This document shows positions 27,492-38,773 of a stretch of DNA of 64,000 bases, piece by piece; the first letter of the stretch is position 1; each line of letters starts with the position of its first letter. Origin of the DNA: DATENM01 sp045807725 (lineage in GTDB: Bacteria; Acidobacteriota; Blastocatellia; UBA7656); NCBI GenBank assembly GCA_045807725.1, contig JBJMGV010000108.1, positions 25,646-89,645 on the forward strand, read 5' to 3'. The translations under genes were made by a program, and so were the position numbers. The notes beneath the pieces were generated by a model. The model saw only the letters and a list, made by a program, of their open reading frames with translations. It did no database searches and was not told where the DNA came from.

Positions 27492-30400
27492 ATGACGACG
27501 ACCAGGCAGATGACCGAGGCCGAGATGGAAGAATTGATCGCCGAAGAGTTCGGCGTCAACGCCGATTATGTCAGCGAATTATTAGTTCAATACACACGCA
27601 ATCCTCATTCGGTTGCCGAAGAATGGCGCGGCTATTTCGCCGAGCTGTTGAGCAACGGCCACACGCCGACTGAACACGCCGGCAACGGCGCAAGCGCGCG
27701 ACCCGCGCCGGCGCAGACCGCCACCGAGCCGGTCAGCTCAAGCGTGATGCATACGGCTTACGACTGGGGCGCGCAACCGGCGCAACCCGTCGCCCAACCA
27801 TCGCCGGCTTCACCGACCGAGGCGCGGCCTCAACAAGCGCAACCAGCCGCGCCCGCGCCGCAACCGGCTCCGCCCGCGCCGAGCAAGAGCGCCGCGACGG
27901 CTGCGCCCACTGCCGAAGCCGGCGAACGATTGCCCATTCGCGGCGCGGCTCTGCGCATCGCCGAAAATATGGAGGCGAGCCTTGCCGTGCCGACCGCTAC
28001 TTCGCAACGGCAGATTCCCATCAAGCTGCTCGACGAGAACCGCCGCGTCATCAATCAGCACCTGGCCGCCGCCAAGCGCAAAGTCTCTTACACGCACCTC
28101 ATCGCTTACGCCATCATCAAGGCGCTGCGCTCGTTCCCTCAACTCAACGATTCGTTTGAGAACCGCGATGGCGCATCGTACCGCGTTCGCCACGCTGGCG
28201 TGAACTTCGGCGTCGCCGTCGATGTGACCAAGAAAGACGGCTCGCGCAGCTTGCTCGTGCCGAACATCAAGGGCGCGGATAAGATGACCTTTCGCCAGTT
28301 GCTCGACGGCTATGATGACGTAGTCAGGCGGGCGCGCGACAGCAAGCTACAGGTTGAAGACTTTCAAGGCACGACCATCAGCCTCACGAACCCCGGCACT
28401 ATCGGGACGACTGCCTCGAATCCGCGACTGATGCAGGGCCAGGGCGTCATCGTCGCTACGGGCGCAATCGAATACCCGCCCGAATATCAGGCGATGTCGG
28501 CAGAGAGCCTGTCGCGCATCGGCATCAGCAAGATCATCACGCTGACCTCGACCTACGATCACCGCATCGTGCAGGGCGCGGAGTCGGGCGCGTTCCTCGC
28601 GCGCATCGACGAGATGATGCGCGGCCAGCACGAATTCTATGACGAAATCTTCCGCGATCTCAGCATCCCTTTTCGGCCATATCGATGGGCGATAGACGTG
28701 AACCCGGCCATCCTCGGCGAAGAGCGCCGCCGCGACGTGGTTCACAAACAAGCGCGCGTGTTTGAATTGATTAATGCCTATCGCGTGCGCGGCCACCTGA
28801 TCGCCAACATTGATCCAATCGGTTGGGGCGAGGTGCAGTACCATCCCGAACTCGACATTGAAACTTACGGGCTGACGATCTGGGACCTTGACCGCTACTT
28901 CATCACGCAGGGTTTGGGCGGCACGGAGACTGCGCCGTTGCGCCAGATCGTTGATTACCTGCACCGCTACTACTGCGGCTCGGTCGGTAGCGAGTACCGC
29001 AACATTCAAAGCCCCGAAGAGAAAGAGTTCATCCGCTTGCGCGTTGAGCGTGACGCGCCACCCGTGCCGGTCGAAGTCAAAAGGCAGATGCTCTGGAAGC
29101 TGATCTCCGCCGAGCTGTTCGAGAAATTCCTCGGCACAAAATATCTCGGCCAGAAACGTTTCTCCATCGAAGGCAACGAGACGGTGATTGCCGTCGTTGA
29201 CCAGTTGATCGAGTGCGCCGCGCGCCGCGACATCACCGACATCACCATCGGCATGGCGCATCGCGGGCGCTTGAACGTCATCGCCAACGTCATTGGCAAA
29301 TTCTGCGAGCGCATCTTCACGAGCTTTGAAGGCTCGATTCATCCCGACTTCCCGCACGACCAGGGCGACGTGAAGTATCACCAGGGCGCGGCGGGTGTGC
29401 GCGAAACGGCGGACGACCGCCAGGTGCAATTGAGCATCGCGTCGAATCCGAGCCACCTTGAATTTGTTGATCCGGTGGTCGAAGGTCTCGTGCGCGCCAA
29501 GCAGGACCGCAACGGCAATCGCAACGGCCATCTCGCCGTGCTGCTGCATGGCGATGCGGCGTTCGCCGGCGAAGGCGTCGTTGCCGAAACGCTCAATATG
29601 TCGCAACTGCCGGGCTATCGCACGCGCGGCACGATTCACATTATCGTCAACAATCAGGTCGGCTTCACGACGCCGCCCGAAGAGGGGCGCTCGTCGCACT
29701 ACAGCACGGACATCGCCAAGATGATTCAAGCGCCGATCTTTCACATCAACAGCGATGATGTGGAAGCGGCTTACAACGTGCTGCAAATCGCGCTCGATTA
29801 TCGGCAGACGTTCAACAAAGACGTAGTGCTCGACGTGATCGGTTATCGTAAGTTAGGTCACAATGAAGGCGACGAGCCGACCTACACACAGCCGCTGATG
29901 TACCAGCGCATCAAAGAGCATCCGGGCGCGCGCGAAATCTACGCGCGCAAGCTGATTGCCGAAGGCGTGATGACGCGCGAAGAAGTTGACTCGCTGATGG
30001 ACGAGCGCATGCGGCGCTACGAGAACGCGCAGCTCGGCGCGAAAGCGATTGTCGAAAAGCAGGGCAAACAGATCACGCTTGCCGCGCCGTTGGCGGAGAT
30101 TGAATCCGTACCTATGCTTGAGACGGGCGTCGCGCCCGACACCTTGCGCGAGATCGTTCATACGATCACGACTGTGCCGAGCGGCTTTAATCTGAACCCG
30201 AAGATCGTCAGCCTGCTCTCGCGTCGCGCCAAGATGGTCGCGGGCGCGGCGGCGGTCGATTGGGGCACGGCAGAGGCTATGGCCTTCGGCTCGTTGTTGG
30301 TCGAAGGCATCAGCGTGCGCCTCGCCGGCCAGGACACCGTGCGCGGCACGTTCAGCCATCGCCACGCGTCGTTTCACGATACCAAGACCGGCGACGAGTG

Positions 30401-31280
30401 GGTTCCGCTGACGAAGCTCGCGCCCGATACGGCGCGCTTTCAGATTTATGATAGCCCGCTATCGGAAGCCGGCGCGCTCGGCTTTGAATATGGCTACAGC
30501 GTTGCTGCCGAAGGGGCGCTGGTTTTGTGGGAAGCGCAGTTCGGCGATTTCGTAAACGCCGCGCAGGTCATCATCGACCAGTTCATCGCATCCGGGGAAG
30601 AGAAGTGGAATCAGACGACGCGGCTGGTCTTGCTGCTGCCACACGGTTATGAAGGGCAGGGGCCAGAGCATTCGAGCGCGCGCTTCGAGCGCTTCTTGCA
30701 GTTGTGCGCCGAAAACAATATGCAGGTCGTGAATGCGACGACCGCCGCGCAGTATTTTCACTTGTTGAGACGGCAGGCGAAGCAAGAGATGCGTAAGCCG
30801 CTCGTCGTCGTCGCGCCCAAGAGCCTGCTGCGGTTGCCGGAAGCGGCGTCGGCGATTGACGAGTTCACGCGCGGCGGCTTTCACGCCGTCATCATCGATG
30901 CGAGCGCGCAGGCCGATGCGGTCAAGCGCGTGCTGTTGTGCAGCGGCAAGGTCTATTACGATCTCGCGGCAGAGCGCAAACGGCTGAACGACGAGAGCAC
31001 GGCCATCATTCGTCTTGAACAGTTCTATCCATTTCCCAAGCAACAACTGGTTGACGAGCTGAACCGCTGCGGGAATGCAACAGACGTGTGCTGGGTGCAG
31101 GAAGAGCCGCAGAATTACGGCGGCTGGTTCTTCGTCGAGCCGCGCCTGCGCGAGTTGCTGGGCGCGAACCGGCGCTTGCGTTACGCGGGTCGCGCGGCGA
31201 GCGCCAGCACGGCGACGGGGTCACACACCCTGCATATGCTCGAACAGCAACAACTGGTCAGAGAGGCATTCGCCGGGTGA
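27492..31280 (+). CDS. kgd: Multifunctional 2-oxoglutarate dehydrogenase (fused E2 acyltransferase-E1)
   Basis: A 1262-residue enzyme of the TCA cycle like actinobacterial Kgd/OdhA. Residues 1-55 form the E1 N-terminal helix segment (EEFGVNADYVSELLVQYTRN). Residues about 60-150 are a Pro/Ala/Gln linker. Residues about 155-385 are an E2 succinyltransferase catalytic domain with the DHR motif (TSTYDHRIVQGAESG near 356) but no lipoyl domain. The rest is the thiamin-diphosphate E1 (GMAHRGRLNVIANV near 588, HGDAAFAGEGVVAETLN near 685, GHNEGDEPTYTQP near 790). It should decarboxylate 2-oxoglutarate and pass succinyl groups to CoA using a lipoyl domain supplied by another E2. GGAAAGGAATCTC precedes the start. 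Confidence 0.95.
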   Translation: MTTTRQMTEAEMEELIAEEFGVNADYVSELLVQYTRNPHSVAEEWRGYFAELLSNGHTPTEHAGNGASARPAPAQTATEPVSSSVMHTAYDWGAQPAQPVAQPSPASPTEARPQQAQPAAPAPQPAPPAPSKSAATAAPTAEAGERLPIRGAALRIAENMEASLAVPTATSQRQIPIKLLDENRRVINQHLAAAKRKVSYTHLIAYAIIKALRSFPQLNDSFENRDGASYRVRHAGVNFGVAVDVTKKDGSRSLLVPNIKGADKMTFRQLLDGYDDVVRRARDSKLQVEDFQGTTISLTNPGTIGTTASNPRLMQGQGVIVATGAIEYPPEYQAMSAESLSRIGISKIITLTSTYDHRIVQGAESGAFLARIDEMMRGQHEFYDEIFRDLSIPFRPYRWAIDVNPAILGEERRRDVVHKQARVFELINAYRVRGHLIANIDPIGWGEVQYHPELDIETYGLTIWDLDRYFITQGLGGTETAPLRQIVDYLHRYYCGSVGSEYRNIQSPEEKEFIRLRVERDAPPVPVEVKRQMLWKLISAELFEKFLGTKYLGQKRFSIEGNETVIAVVDQLIECAARRDITDITIGMAHRGRLNVIANVIGKFCERIFTSFEGSIHPDFPHDQGDVKYHQGAAGVRETADDRQVQLSIASNPSHLEFVDPVVEGLVRAKQDRNGNRNGHLAVLLHGDAAFAGEGVVAETLNMSQLPGYRTRGTIHIIVNNQVGFTTPPEEGRSSHYSTDIAKMIQAPIFHINSDDVEAAYNVLQIALDYRQTFNKDVVLDVIGYRKLGHNEGDEPTYTQPLMYQRIKEHPGAREIYARKLIAEGVMTREEVDSLMDERMRRYENAQLGAKAIVEKQGKQITLAAPLAEIESVPMLETGVAPDTLREIVHTITTVPSGFNLNPKIVSLLSRRAKMVAGAAAVDWGTAEAMAFGSLLVEGISVRLAGQDTVRGTFSHRHASFHDTKTGDEWVPLTKLAPDTARFQIYDSPLSEAGALGFEYGYSVAAEGALVLWEAQFGDFVNAAQVIIDQFIASGEEKWNQTTRLVLLLPHGYEGQGPEHSSARFERFLQLCAENNMQVVNATTAAQYFHLLRRQAKQEMRKPLVVVAPKSLLRLPEAASAIDEFTRGGFHAVIIDASAQADAVKRVLLCSGKVYYDLAAERKRLNDESTAIIRLEQFYPFPKQQLVDELNRCGNATDVCWVQEEPQNYGGWFFVEPRLRELLGANRRLRYAGRAASASTATGSHTLHMLEQQQLVREAFAG

Positions 31281-31300
31281 TGGTTTTGGCGAGGAGGTGA

Positions 31301-31612
31301 ATGGCGATGTCAACCGCTGTGACGCACATCCGAATTGATGAGAACGGCGTGGCTTGGGTAGAGGGCACGACCGTCAAAGTCATCGAGGTAGCGATTGATA
31401 AGATCGCACACGGCTCAAGCTCCGAAGAGATGCACTTTCAATATCCGCATCTCTCGTTAGCGCAGATTCACGCGGCGCTGGCGCATTATTACGACCATCA
31501 AGCGGCGTACGACGCGGAGATCGCCCAGCAGTTGCGCGAGGTCGAAGAGTTAAGAAAGCAAGCCGGCGAATCTCCTGTGCATAAGCGCCTGCGCGAGATG
31601 GGGCTGTTGTAG
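31301..31612 (+). CDS. DUF433-family antitoxin-like protein
   Basis: A 103-residue protein matching the DUF433 family. It has an N-terminal winged-helix-like part (ENGVAWVEGTTVKVIEVAID), the typical HGSSSEEMHFQYPHLSLAQI pattern, and a helical charged C-terminus. DUF433 proteins are commonly encoded just before a PIN-like toxin (DUF5615) and are thought to be its antitoxin. Here the stop codon overlaps the GTG start of the next frame (TAGTG at 31610-31614). A GGAGG site is three bases from the ATG at 31301 and nine from the in-frame ATG at 31307; the latter may be the real start. It could still be made although its toxin is broken. Confidence 0.75.
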   Translation: MAMSTAVTHIRIDENGVAWVEGTTVKVIEVAIDKIAHGSSSEEMHFQYPHLSLAQIHAALAHYYDHQAAYDAEIAQQLREVEELRKQAGESPVHKRLREMGLL

Positions 31613-31758
31613 TGAGCCTACGTCTTTACATGGACGTACAAATTCGGCGCGCTCTCACGGAAGGCTTACGATTGCGTGGCGTGGATGTGCTAACTGCACA
31701 AGAAGACGGCGCGGACGAGCTGTCTGACCATGAATTGTTGGATCGCGCGACAGAGTAA
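31612..31758 (+). pseudogene. Truncated DUF5615 PIN-like toxin
   Basis: A 48-codon frame from GTG 31612 to TAA 31756-31758. Its product starts SLRLYMDVQIRRALTEGLRL and ends ADELSDHELLDRATE. This is the first, metal-binding part of DUF5615/Mut7-C-like toxins (conserved early Asp in YMDVQI, then the D-EL-DHELLDRA segment). Full proteins are around 115 residues. The region carrying the later acidic and basic residues is missing, and the DNA after the stop has no homologous continuation that I can see. It is therefore probably inactive. Confidence 0.65.
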
Positions 31759-32047
31759 AGGACATTCTGCAGATTGCCCGCGTCAACCACATACGTATTC
31801 CCGCCATTGAAACTTCACGGTTAGTACAGAAGACGGTTTCAAAAATAGACCTTGAAAGAGAATTGTGATGGCCGACGCTCTTCCGCGTGACGGGCGTCAC
31901 CAGAGAGAAGATTTTAGTTGATTTTGTGAAATCCTCCCTGATATATATGACCTGTGTTATTTGTAACCCCATAAACATGCCTCTCAGGGTGGCTGCCTAC
32001 AGCATCAATAGATGAATTTCCGTAATGGCCGGTAGGGAGCTAAAGCC
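31759..32047. other. AT-richer junction without a recognised gene
   Basis: Base composition drops towards A/T here, and the next three genes share this trait. I see no insertion sequence ends or tRNA. The segment may be the scar of the deletion or insertion that truncated the toxin gene. Confidence 0.3.
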
Positions 32048-32377
32048 ATGCTGATATGGAAAACTCTTTCCAGTAAGAAATCGCTAAGAAATATTATGCT
32101 CCTAATCATACTAGGAGAGTTCCTGTTCGTTTCTCGTTCTGCTTACGCGGGCTACGTACTTGTTTCGACTATTTGCTACGATGCACAAATTAATAACGTT
32201 GCCACATGCACCGCTGAAGCGTTATGCGTCAACACGGATGGCCTATCTATAATTTATATATATCCCCGGATTGGCGCTACCTGTACTCGTTCTCCTGTTT
32301 TTAACGAAGCGCTGGGAATCGAAGCGAGTACCGCCGATGGAATGCACGGACAAGTCACAGCCACTATCATAATCTAG
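32048..32377 (+). CDS. Small exported protein of unknown function
   Basis: A 109-residue protein with a positively charged start (MLIWKTLSSKKSLRN) and a hydrophobic core (IMLLIILGEFLFVSRSAYA) that reads as a signal peptide cleaved after AYA. The mature part is about 75 residues with four cysteines, which could form disulphides in the periplasm. No family is recognised. It ends 10 bases before the next gene. The second protein lacks a signal peptide, so the two could be halves of one gene split by a frameshift, but I cannot show this. Confidence 0.45.
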   Translation: MLIWKTLSSKKSLRNIMLLIILGEFLFVSRSAYAGYVLVSTICYDAQINNVATCTAEALCVNTDGLSIIYIYPRIGATCTRSPVFNEALGIEASTADGMHGQVTATIII

Positions 32378-32387
32378 CGATGAAATC

Positions 32388-33152
32388 ATGTCGGCTCATT
32401 CAAACACTCGAAAGTGTGATAACACGGTCACGGACGAATTTGATTTTTACAACCCGGAGGCATGCGTACATGCCCCTATTTGGGAGCCGCCGAGCGGTGG
32501 GGGCTGCTTACAATCCAGAGTAAGGCCGCAAACTGTTGATTCATGCCCCTGTGGGTACGACCCGTATACCTGCGAGTGCATTCAACCGACGGAGTCAAAT
32601 CCTTGCGGCGGCAGCCCTATTCTCATCGACGTTCTCGGTAATGGCTTTGATCTGACTGACGCCGATAATGGTGTCAACTTTGATCTCAATAGTAATGGCG
32701 TTCAAGAAAGGATTTCCTGGACGGCGGCAGGCTCTGATGACGCCTTTCTAGTTTTCGACCGCAATGGCAATGGGACGATTGAAAATGGCCAAGAGCTATT
32801 TGGTAATCATACATTCCAACCGCCATCGGCAACCCCCAATGGGTTTTCCGCACTCGCTTTGTTTGACACGTCGATGCTGAACGGGAATGGTGATGGAGTA
32901 ATTGACAGTCAGGATGGCCTCTTCAGCCAGCTCCGTCTTTGGCAAGATACTAACCATAATGGCGTCTCAGAACCCGGCGAATTGCAGGCGCTCCCTGAAT
33001 TGGGTGTGTATGCTATTTCGTTGAATTACAGAGAGTCTAAGCATACGGATCAGTTTGGCAATCAGTTTAAATATAGAGCAAAGGTCTTCGATGGGGCCGG
33101 TGCGCATGTGGGTCGCTGGGCCTGGGATGTGTTCTTTATTTATGCCCCGTGA
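32388..33152 (+). CDS. EF-hand/dockerin-like calcium-binding protein
   Basis: A 254-residue protein. The N-terminal third is Cys/Pro-rich (SCPCGYDPYTCECIQP). It is followed by PILIDVLGNGFDLTDADNG, a segment often found in secreted RTX or hemolysin-type proteins. Three calcium-loop-like motifs come next: DRNGNGTIENGQE (near residue 124), NGNGDGVIDSQD (near 165) and DTNHNGVSEPGE (near 187). It probably binds Ca2+ outside the cell. No signal peptide is visible on this frame; the preceding small gene supplies one, so either the start is wrong or the gene was split. The start codon has no clear ribosome-binding site. Confidence 0.6.
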   Translation: MSAHSNTRKCDNTVTDEFDFYNPEACVHAPIWEPPSGGGCLQSRVRPQTVDSCPCGYDPYTCECIQPTESNPCGGSPILIDVLGNGFDLTDADNGVNFDLNSNGVQERISWTAAGSDDAFLVFDRNGNGTIENGQELFGNHTFQPPSATPNGFSALALFDTSMLNGNGDGVIDSQDGLFSQLRLWQDTNHNGVSEPGELQALPELGVYAISLNYRESKHTDQFGNQFKYRAKVFDGAGAHVGRWAWDVFFIYAP

Positions 33153-33225
33153 AAACAGCTATCCCGATGCCAAGGTACTGTCCGTTAGGCGACCACCGTA
33201 GAATCATGAAGAAGGAGGGCGAGCA

Positions 33226-34245
33226 ATGAGCCGAATAGCCGTTGCAACAGCTTTAGTGTCGCTTTTAGTTGGTAGCGGAGCTATGTTCTGGGGGAAGGAT
33301 AAGGTGCAGGCTATGAGCATACAGGTTCAAGTCAAAGATCTGCCCGAAGAGGGAGTGGAAATTATTGCCCCCTCCGATCCGTCGTTCGACCTGCGCGCCG
33401 CATCTTTCTTAAAAGGTCCCGACGCCTTCATTGATCGTGTAAAGTCCTTTTCAGTCATCGTAGAGAATACCGGCCAGCGCGCCATTGTTGGGAGTCGGCT
33501 TGTATGGGAAGTGGTGAAATTCGATGGGACTATATATAGGCACTACGTCGGATCAGCTAATCCCCGAATATTCCTGGGCGGCGATCAAACTATACAGACC
33601 ACTCTCGGTGCCGCCATCCCCCCACACTCTACGCGGTTTATTTCGCTTGTCGGAGCAGCGGCGGAAGGCGAACAGGTTGACTTGGATACCATTGAGCTTA
33701 CCTTTCAGGGTTCTCAGGATGAACTGAAGCAGTTCAAACAATCATTGAATCAAGGCGACAGAGAAGAGGCGTTCAACAAGTCATTCATTGCTAAGCTCAG
33801 GACAGAGGCAACCAGCATCGCGGTTTCAATTGATGGCGTCTTTTTCGAAGATGGAACGTTTGTCGGTGAAAATAAGACCGGCCTTTTTGAGGAAGTGAAG
33901 GCTTACGTTGATGCGGAGTTTGATTTAGTTGCGGAAATCTCAGCCGCCCAGAAGCTAGGGAGGACACCAGAAGAAGTGATTGGACAGGTGACAGGATTTC
34001 TGATGACCACACCGCCGACAGAGACTGATTCTCCACTGAGCGATAACCAGGCGGTTAAACGTGAGCAACGCTCAAGACGTTCCTCTTTTGCCTCGGCAGA
34101 GTCCTCAACCGACGCTTATCAGAAATACAAGACTCTGGCCGCCCGAACTTTGCTACGCAAGAAGGAAAATCGCGGCGCAAAAGAGACAATTAAAGAGGCA
34201 TTGGAACTGCTTAAAAAGCCACGAGTACAACTCAGAAGAAAGTAG
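33226..34245 (+). CDS. Exported protein of unknown function
   Basis: A 339-residue protein with a signal-peptide-like N-terminus (SRIAVATALVSLLVGSGAM). The middle has a beta-sandwich look (FSVIVENTGQRAIVGSRLVW, PPHSTRFISLVG) resembling an extracellular immunoglobulin-like domain. The C-terminal part is charged and helical (about 205-339) and ends in a Lys/Arg-rich tail. No family is recognised. GAAGGAGGG lies eight bases upstream of the ATG and supports the start. It belongs to the same A/T-richer patch as the two genes before it. Confidence 0.5.
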   Translation: MSRIAVATALVSLLVGSGAMFWGKDKVQAMSIQVQVKDLPEEGVEIIAPSDPSFDLRAASFLKGPDAFIDRVKSFSVIVENTGQRAIVGSRLVWEVVKFDGTIYRHYVGSANPRIFLGGDQTIQTTLGAAIPPHSTRFISLVGAAAEGEQVDLDTIELTFQGSQDELKQFKQSLNQGDREEAFNKSFIAKLRTEATSIAVSIDGVFFEDGTFVGENKTGLFEEVKAYVDAEFDLVAEISAAQKLGRTPEEVIGQVTGFLMTTPPTETDSPLSDNQAVKREQRSRRSSFASAESSTDAYQKYKTLAARTLLRKKENRGAKETIKEALELLKKPRVQLRRK

Positions 34246-34285
34246 ATGTTCGTACATTTAGAGCGATTTTCACTTGAGTTTGGCC

Positions 34286-34385
34286 TGTAGGGGCAGGGCA
34301 AGTCCGCGGCCCGGATTGGCCACAGGCCAATGATGTGTCATCGCGCTTCGCTCGATCCGGGCCGCGTACTTGCCCTGCCCCTACA
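34286..34385. repeat. 31-bp inverted repeat, 30/31 matched
   Basis: Left arm 34286-34316 begins TGTAGGGGCAGGGCAAGT and right arm 34355-34385 is its reverse complement except at one position. The 38-base centre could form the loop of a very stable hairpin. It is unlike the heptamer hairpins because the arms are not tandem repeats. It lies between a plus-strand gene and a convergent minus-strand gene. It could be a terminator or a miniature mobile (REP/MITE-like) element. Confidence 0.7.
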
Positions 34386-34504
34386 GCTACTCGCAATCGA
34401 AAACCGCTCTAGAACGCGACGAGAACCTTTTCCCTGAGCAGGAGAGGAGATCACGGGTTGCCTTCCTGAGCAGCAATTCGTGTGCAAACAATATCTGGTT
34501 TTGG

Positions 34505-35140
34505 CTACTGCGACAGGAATATCTCGGTGAAGTAGACTGTGCCGTTGTTGCTGATCCACGCGCCGATAGCGGTCTGTCGCCAGGTGCGATCAAGTAGATT
34601 ACGGCGGTGGCCGGGGCTGTCCATCCAACCCGTCATGCTGACGGCCACTGGATTGATGTAGCCCCGCGAGTATGAGAGGTTCTCGCCCAGCACGCGCCAG
34701 CGGATGTTGGCTTCTGACACGCGTTCGCGCACGGTGTTGCCGTTGGGGTCGTTGTGCGAAAAGAAATTTTCTTCGGCCATACGGCGGCTGTACTCGCGGG
34801 CGACGCGCAACAGCGGCTCGTTGAACTCAAGCGGCATCAGGCCAACCTTGACGCGCACCTGATTCACTTCATTGAAGCACTGTATTTCGAGCGACTCGAT
34901 TTCACTGAGTCGCGCGTCGCGCGGCTCGCGCCGGCTGAGCACGTCGTCGTCTGTGTAGACGTTGCGCTCATCTTCTTCGCCGCTTGATTCAACCGCGCGC
35001 GGCTGTCGCTCGACGCGGCTGCTATCGACGCGCGCCGGCTTTTGCCCGCCCTGCTGCGGGTAGACCGCCGTCGCAAGCGCCAGCACAACGATAATGAGTG
35101 AGAGGCTGAATCTGCCAGTCATATTAATCTGAGGAGCCAC
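34505..35140 (-). CDS. CAP-domain (SCP/PR1-like) secreted protein
   Basis: A 211-residue exported protein with a signal peptide (FSLSLIIVVLALATAVYP) and a charged linker. The CAP domain shows LEIQCFNEVNQVRVKVGLMP, the catalytic-like His in NFFSHNDPNGN, LGENLSY and MTGWMDSPGHRRNLLD. Bacterial CAP proteins are secreted and of uncertain activity. The frame opens at a GTG at 35140, but the ATG six codons later (35122) starts directly at the signal peptide; neither has a strong ribosome-binding site. Confidence 0.85.
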   Translation of the reverse strand: MAPQINMTGRFSLSLIIVVLALATAVYPQQGGQKPARVDSSRVERQPRAVESSGEEDERNVYTDDDVLSRREPRDARLSEIESLEIQCFNEVNQVRVKVGLMPLEFNEPLLRVAREYSRRMAEENFFSHNDPNGNTVRERVSEANIRWRVLGENLSYSRGYINPVAVSMTGWMDSPGHRRNLLDRTWRQTAIGAWISNNGTVYFTEIFLSQ

Positions 35141-35144
35141 AGGT

Positions 35145-37387
<2,243 letters not shown>

Positions 37388-37469
37388 AGTTAAACTTCCT
37401 TTCTCTTCTCTGAATGCGGCACGGGCAGCGGCTTGCGTTGGCCGTGCCGCGTGATTTCATCTAAGGCAC

Positions 37470-37979
37470 TCACTCTTCAATGCCGGGCATCGTCTCAGCG
37501 AAATATTCCGCCGCCTGCTGCCACGAGCGGCGGCGCGGATAGGCAAAGAGCGCGACGGCAACGGCCACTATGCCAAAGCGCACGACATCGCTTTTGTCGC
37601 CGCCGACGAAGCTAACGACCAGCGTCAGCAGGCCGATCAAATCGGCCATCGCCACGCAGACGATAGTCACTTGAAAAAAGTGTTTCAACAATCCTTTAAT
37701 GCCGCGCAGGCCGGTGACGACTTCGAGCCGCATGCGGCGCATCTGCGAGCGGCGATAAAAGATCGAGCCGAATGCCAGAAAGGCGGCGGCGGCATAAAAG
37801 CTGATGCGCGTCTGTGTGCTGAACCCGCGCGATGAAGGGCGGCTGACGATGTAAAGCGCGATGACGACATAAACCAGAATGCTCGTGATGATCGCCATCA
37901 CGATAAAGCTGGCGCGGCGGTGCGCTTCCGCCACGCGCGCGTCGAGCGTCGCTACACTCTCTCCCGCGCTGGTCGTCAC
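37470..37979 (-). CDS. Membrane protein with about four helices
   Basis: A 169-residue inner-membrane protein with four hydrophobic segments: VMAIITSILVYVVIALYIV, ISFYAAAAFLAFGSIF, TIVCVAMADLIGLLTLVVSF and VVRFGIVAVAVALFAYP. The C-terminus is soluble and acidic. No family is recognised. The start GTG at 37979 overlaps the stop of the upstream gene (GTGA), so the two genes are translationally coupled. A longer frame exists upstream but runs antisense-like through that gene in a composition unlike a protein. Confidence 0.65.
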   Translation of the reverse strand: MTTSAGESVATLDARVAEAHRRASFIVMAIITSILVYVVIALYIVSRPSSRGFSTQTRISFYAAAAFLAFGSIFYRRSQMRRMRLEVVTGLRGIKGLLKHFFQVTIVCVAMADLIGLLTLVVSFVGGDKSDVVRFGIVAVAVALFAYPRRRSWQQAAEYFAETMPGIEE

Positions 37980-38584
37980 TCGCTCGCTCCTTTGACCATC
38001 TGGCCGTTCTCGAAAACGATCTCGTCGCCGCTGTCGGGCTTGCCGTCCGCGCCCAGGCTCGCCAGCCAATAACGGCCTTCGCTGCCTTTATACTGGAACT
38101 CGCGCGACCAGGCGTCGAGCCGTATGATAGCCAGCAGGTAGCGCGGCGCGAGATTATCAATCAAAGCCGCGTTGCTGTCGGCGACGACGTAATAGCCGCG
38201 CTCGCGGCGAAAGGCTTCAAGCGCCGTCGCAATCGTGCGCAGGTCGGCGGTCGTGCGCAGCGCCTTCTCTTTTTGCACGGCGGTCTGAATCAATTCGATG
38301 GATTCCCAGCGGCGGTCGCCTGTGCGGACTTCTACCGCTTGCCAGTTGCCTTGCTTGTCGGTGGTGAAGCGAAAAGCGGCGTCGAACTGCGCCTCGACGA
38401 TGGCCTCGTTGCCAGAGCCGGGGCTGATCGATTTGATGTGAACGCGGTCGGCTTTGTCTATGCCGAGCGCGGCGACGATCTTCTCGCGCGCCTCGCGTGA
38501 GCCAAGCTCGCGCGCCAATGCCGCGACTGCGAGCAGAGCAATCAGGGTAAGAATGGCGATGAGGGTGCGGGGCATGGCGATCAT
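37976..38584 (-). CDS. Membrane-anchored protein with a GspG-like C-terminal domain
   Basis: A 202-residue protein with an N-terminal membrane anchor (LIAILTLIALLAVAALA). A folded region is followed by a C-terminal part that resembles the C-terminal domain of major pseudopilins: LRTIATALEAFRRERGYYV, DAWSREFQYKGSEGRYWLAS and GADGKPDSGDEIVFENGQ. It lacks the prepilin peptidase motif at the N-terminus, so it is not a true pilin. The ATG at 38584 has a GGAGG eleven bases upstream; an ATG at 38611 is less likely. Its stop overlaps the start of the membrane protein downstream, and the two form an operon of unknown role. Confidence 0.65.
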   Translation of the reverse strand: MIAMPRTLIAILTLIALLAVAALARELGSREAREKIVAALGIDKADRVHIKSISPGSGNEAIVEAQFDAAFRFTTDKQGNWQAVEVRTGDRRWESIELIQTAVQKEKALRTTADLRTIATALEAFRRERGYYVVADSNAALIDNLAPRYLLAIIRLDAWSREFQYKGSEGRYWLASLGADGKPDSGDEIVFENGQMVKGASE

Positions 38585-38773
38585 TTGAGAAGCTTCCTCC
38601 GGCCTGTTCACGGGAGCTGTCGCTGCGGAAACAGCTTAATTGGATAGTAACAAACGGCTCTTTCGCTTGGCAATAGAATCGTCCGCCGCGCCCTTGACAG
38701 GCAAACCCGCAGCCTGCCGCGCCAAAGGCTACGGCGGCGGGGTCGGCCAGTGATTGATCAAGCGAACGCTGGC

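Noticed and set aside
28347..29786. A 479-codon frame opposite the 2-oxoglutarate dehydrogenase gene
   Set aside because: It is antisense to a large conserved enzyme and has a shadow-like composition.
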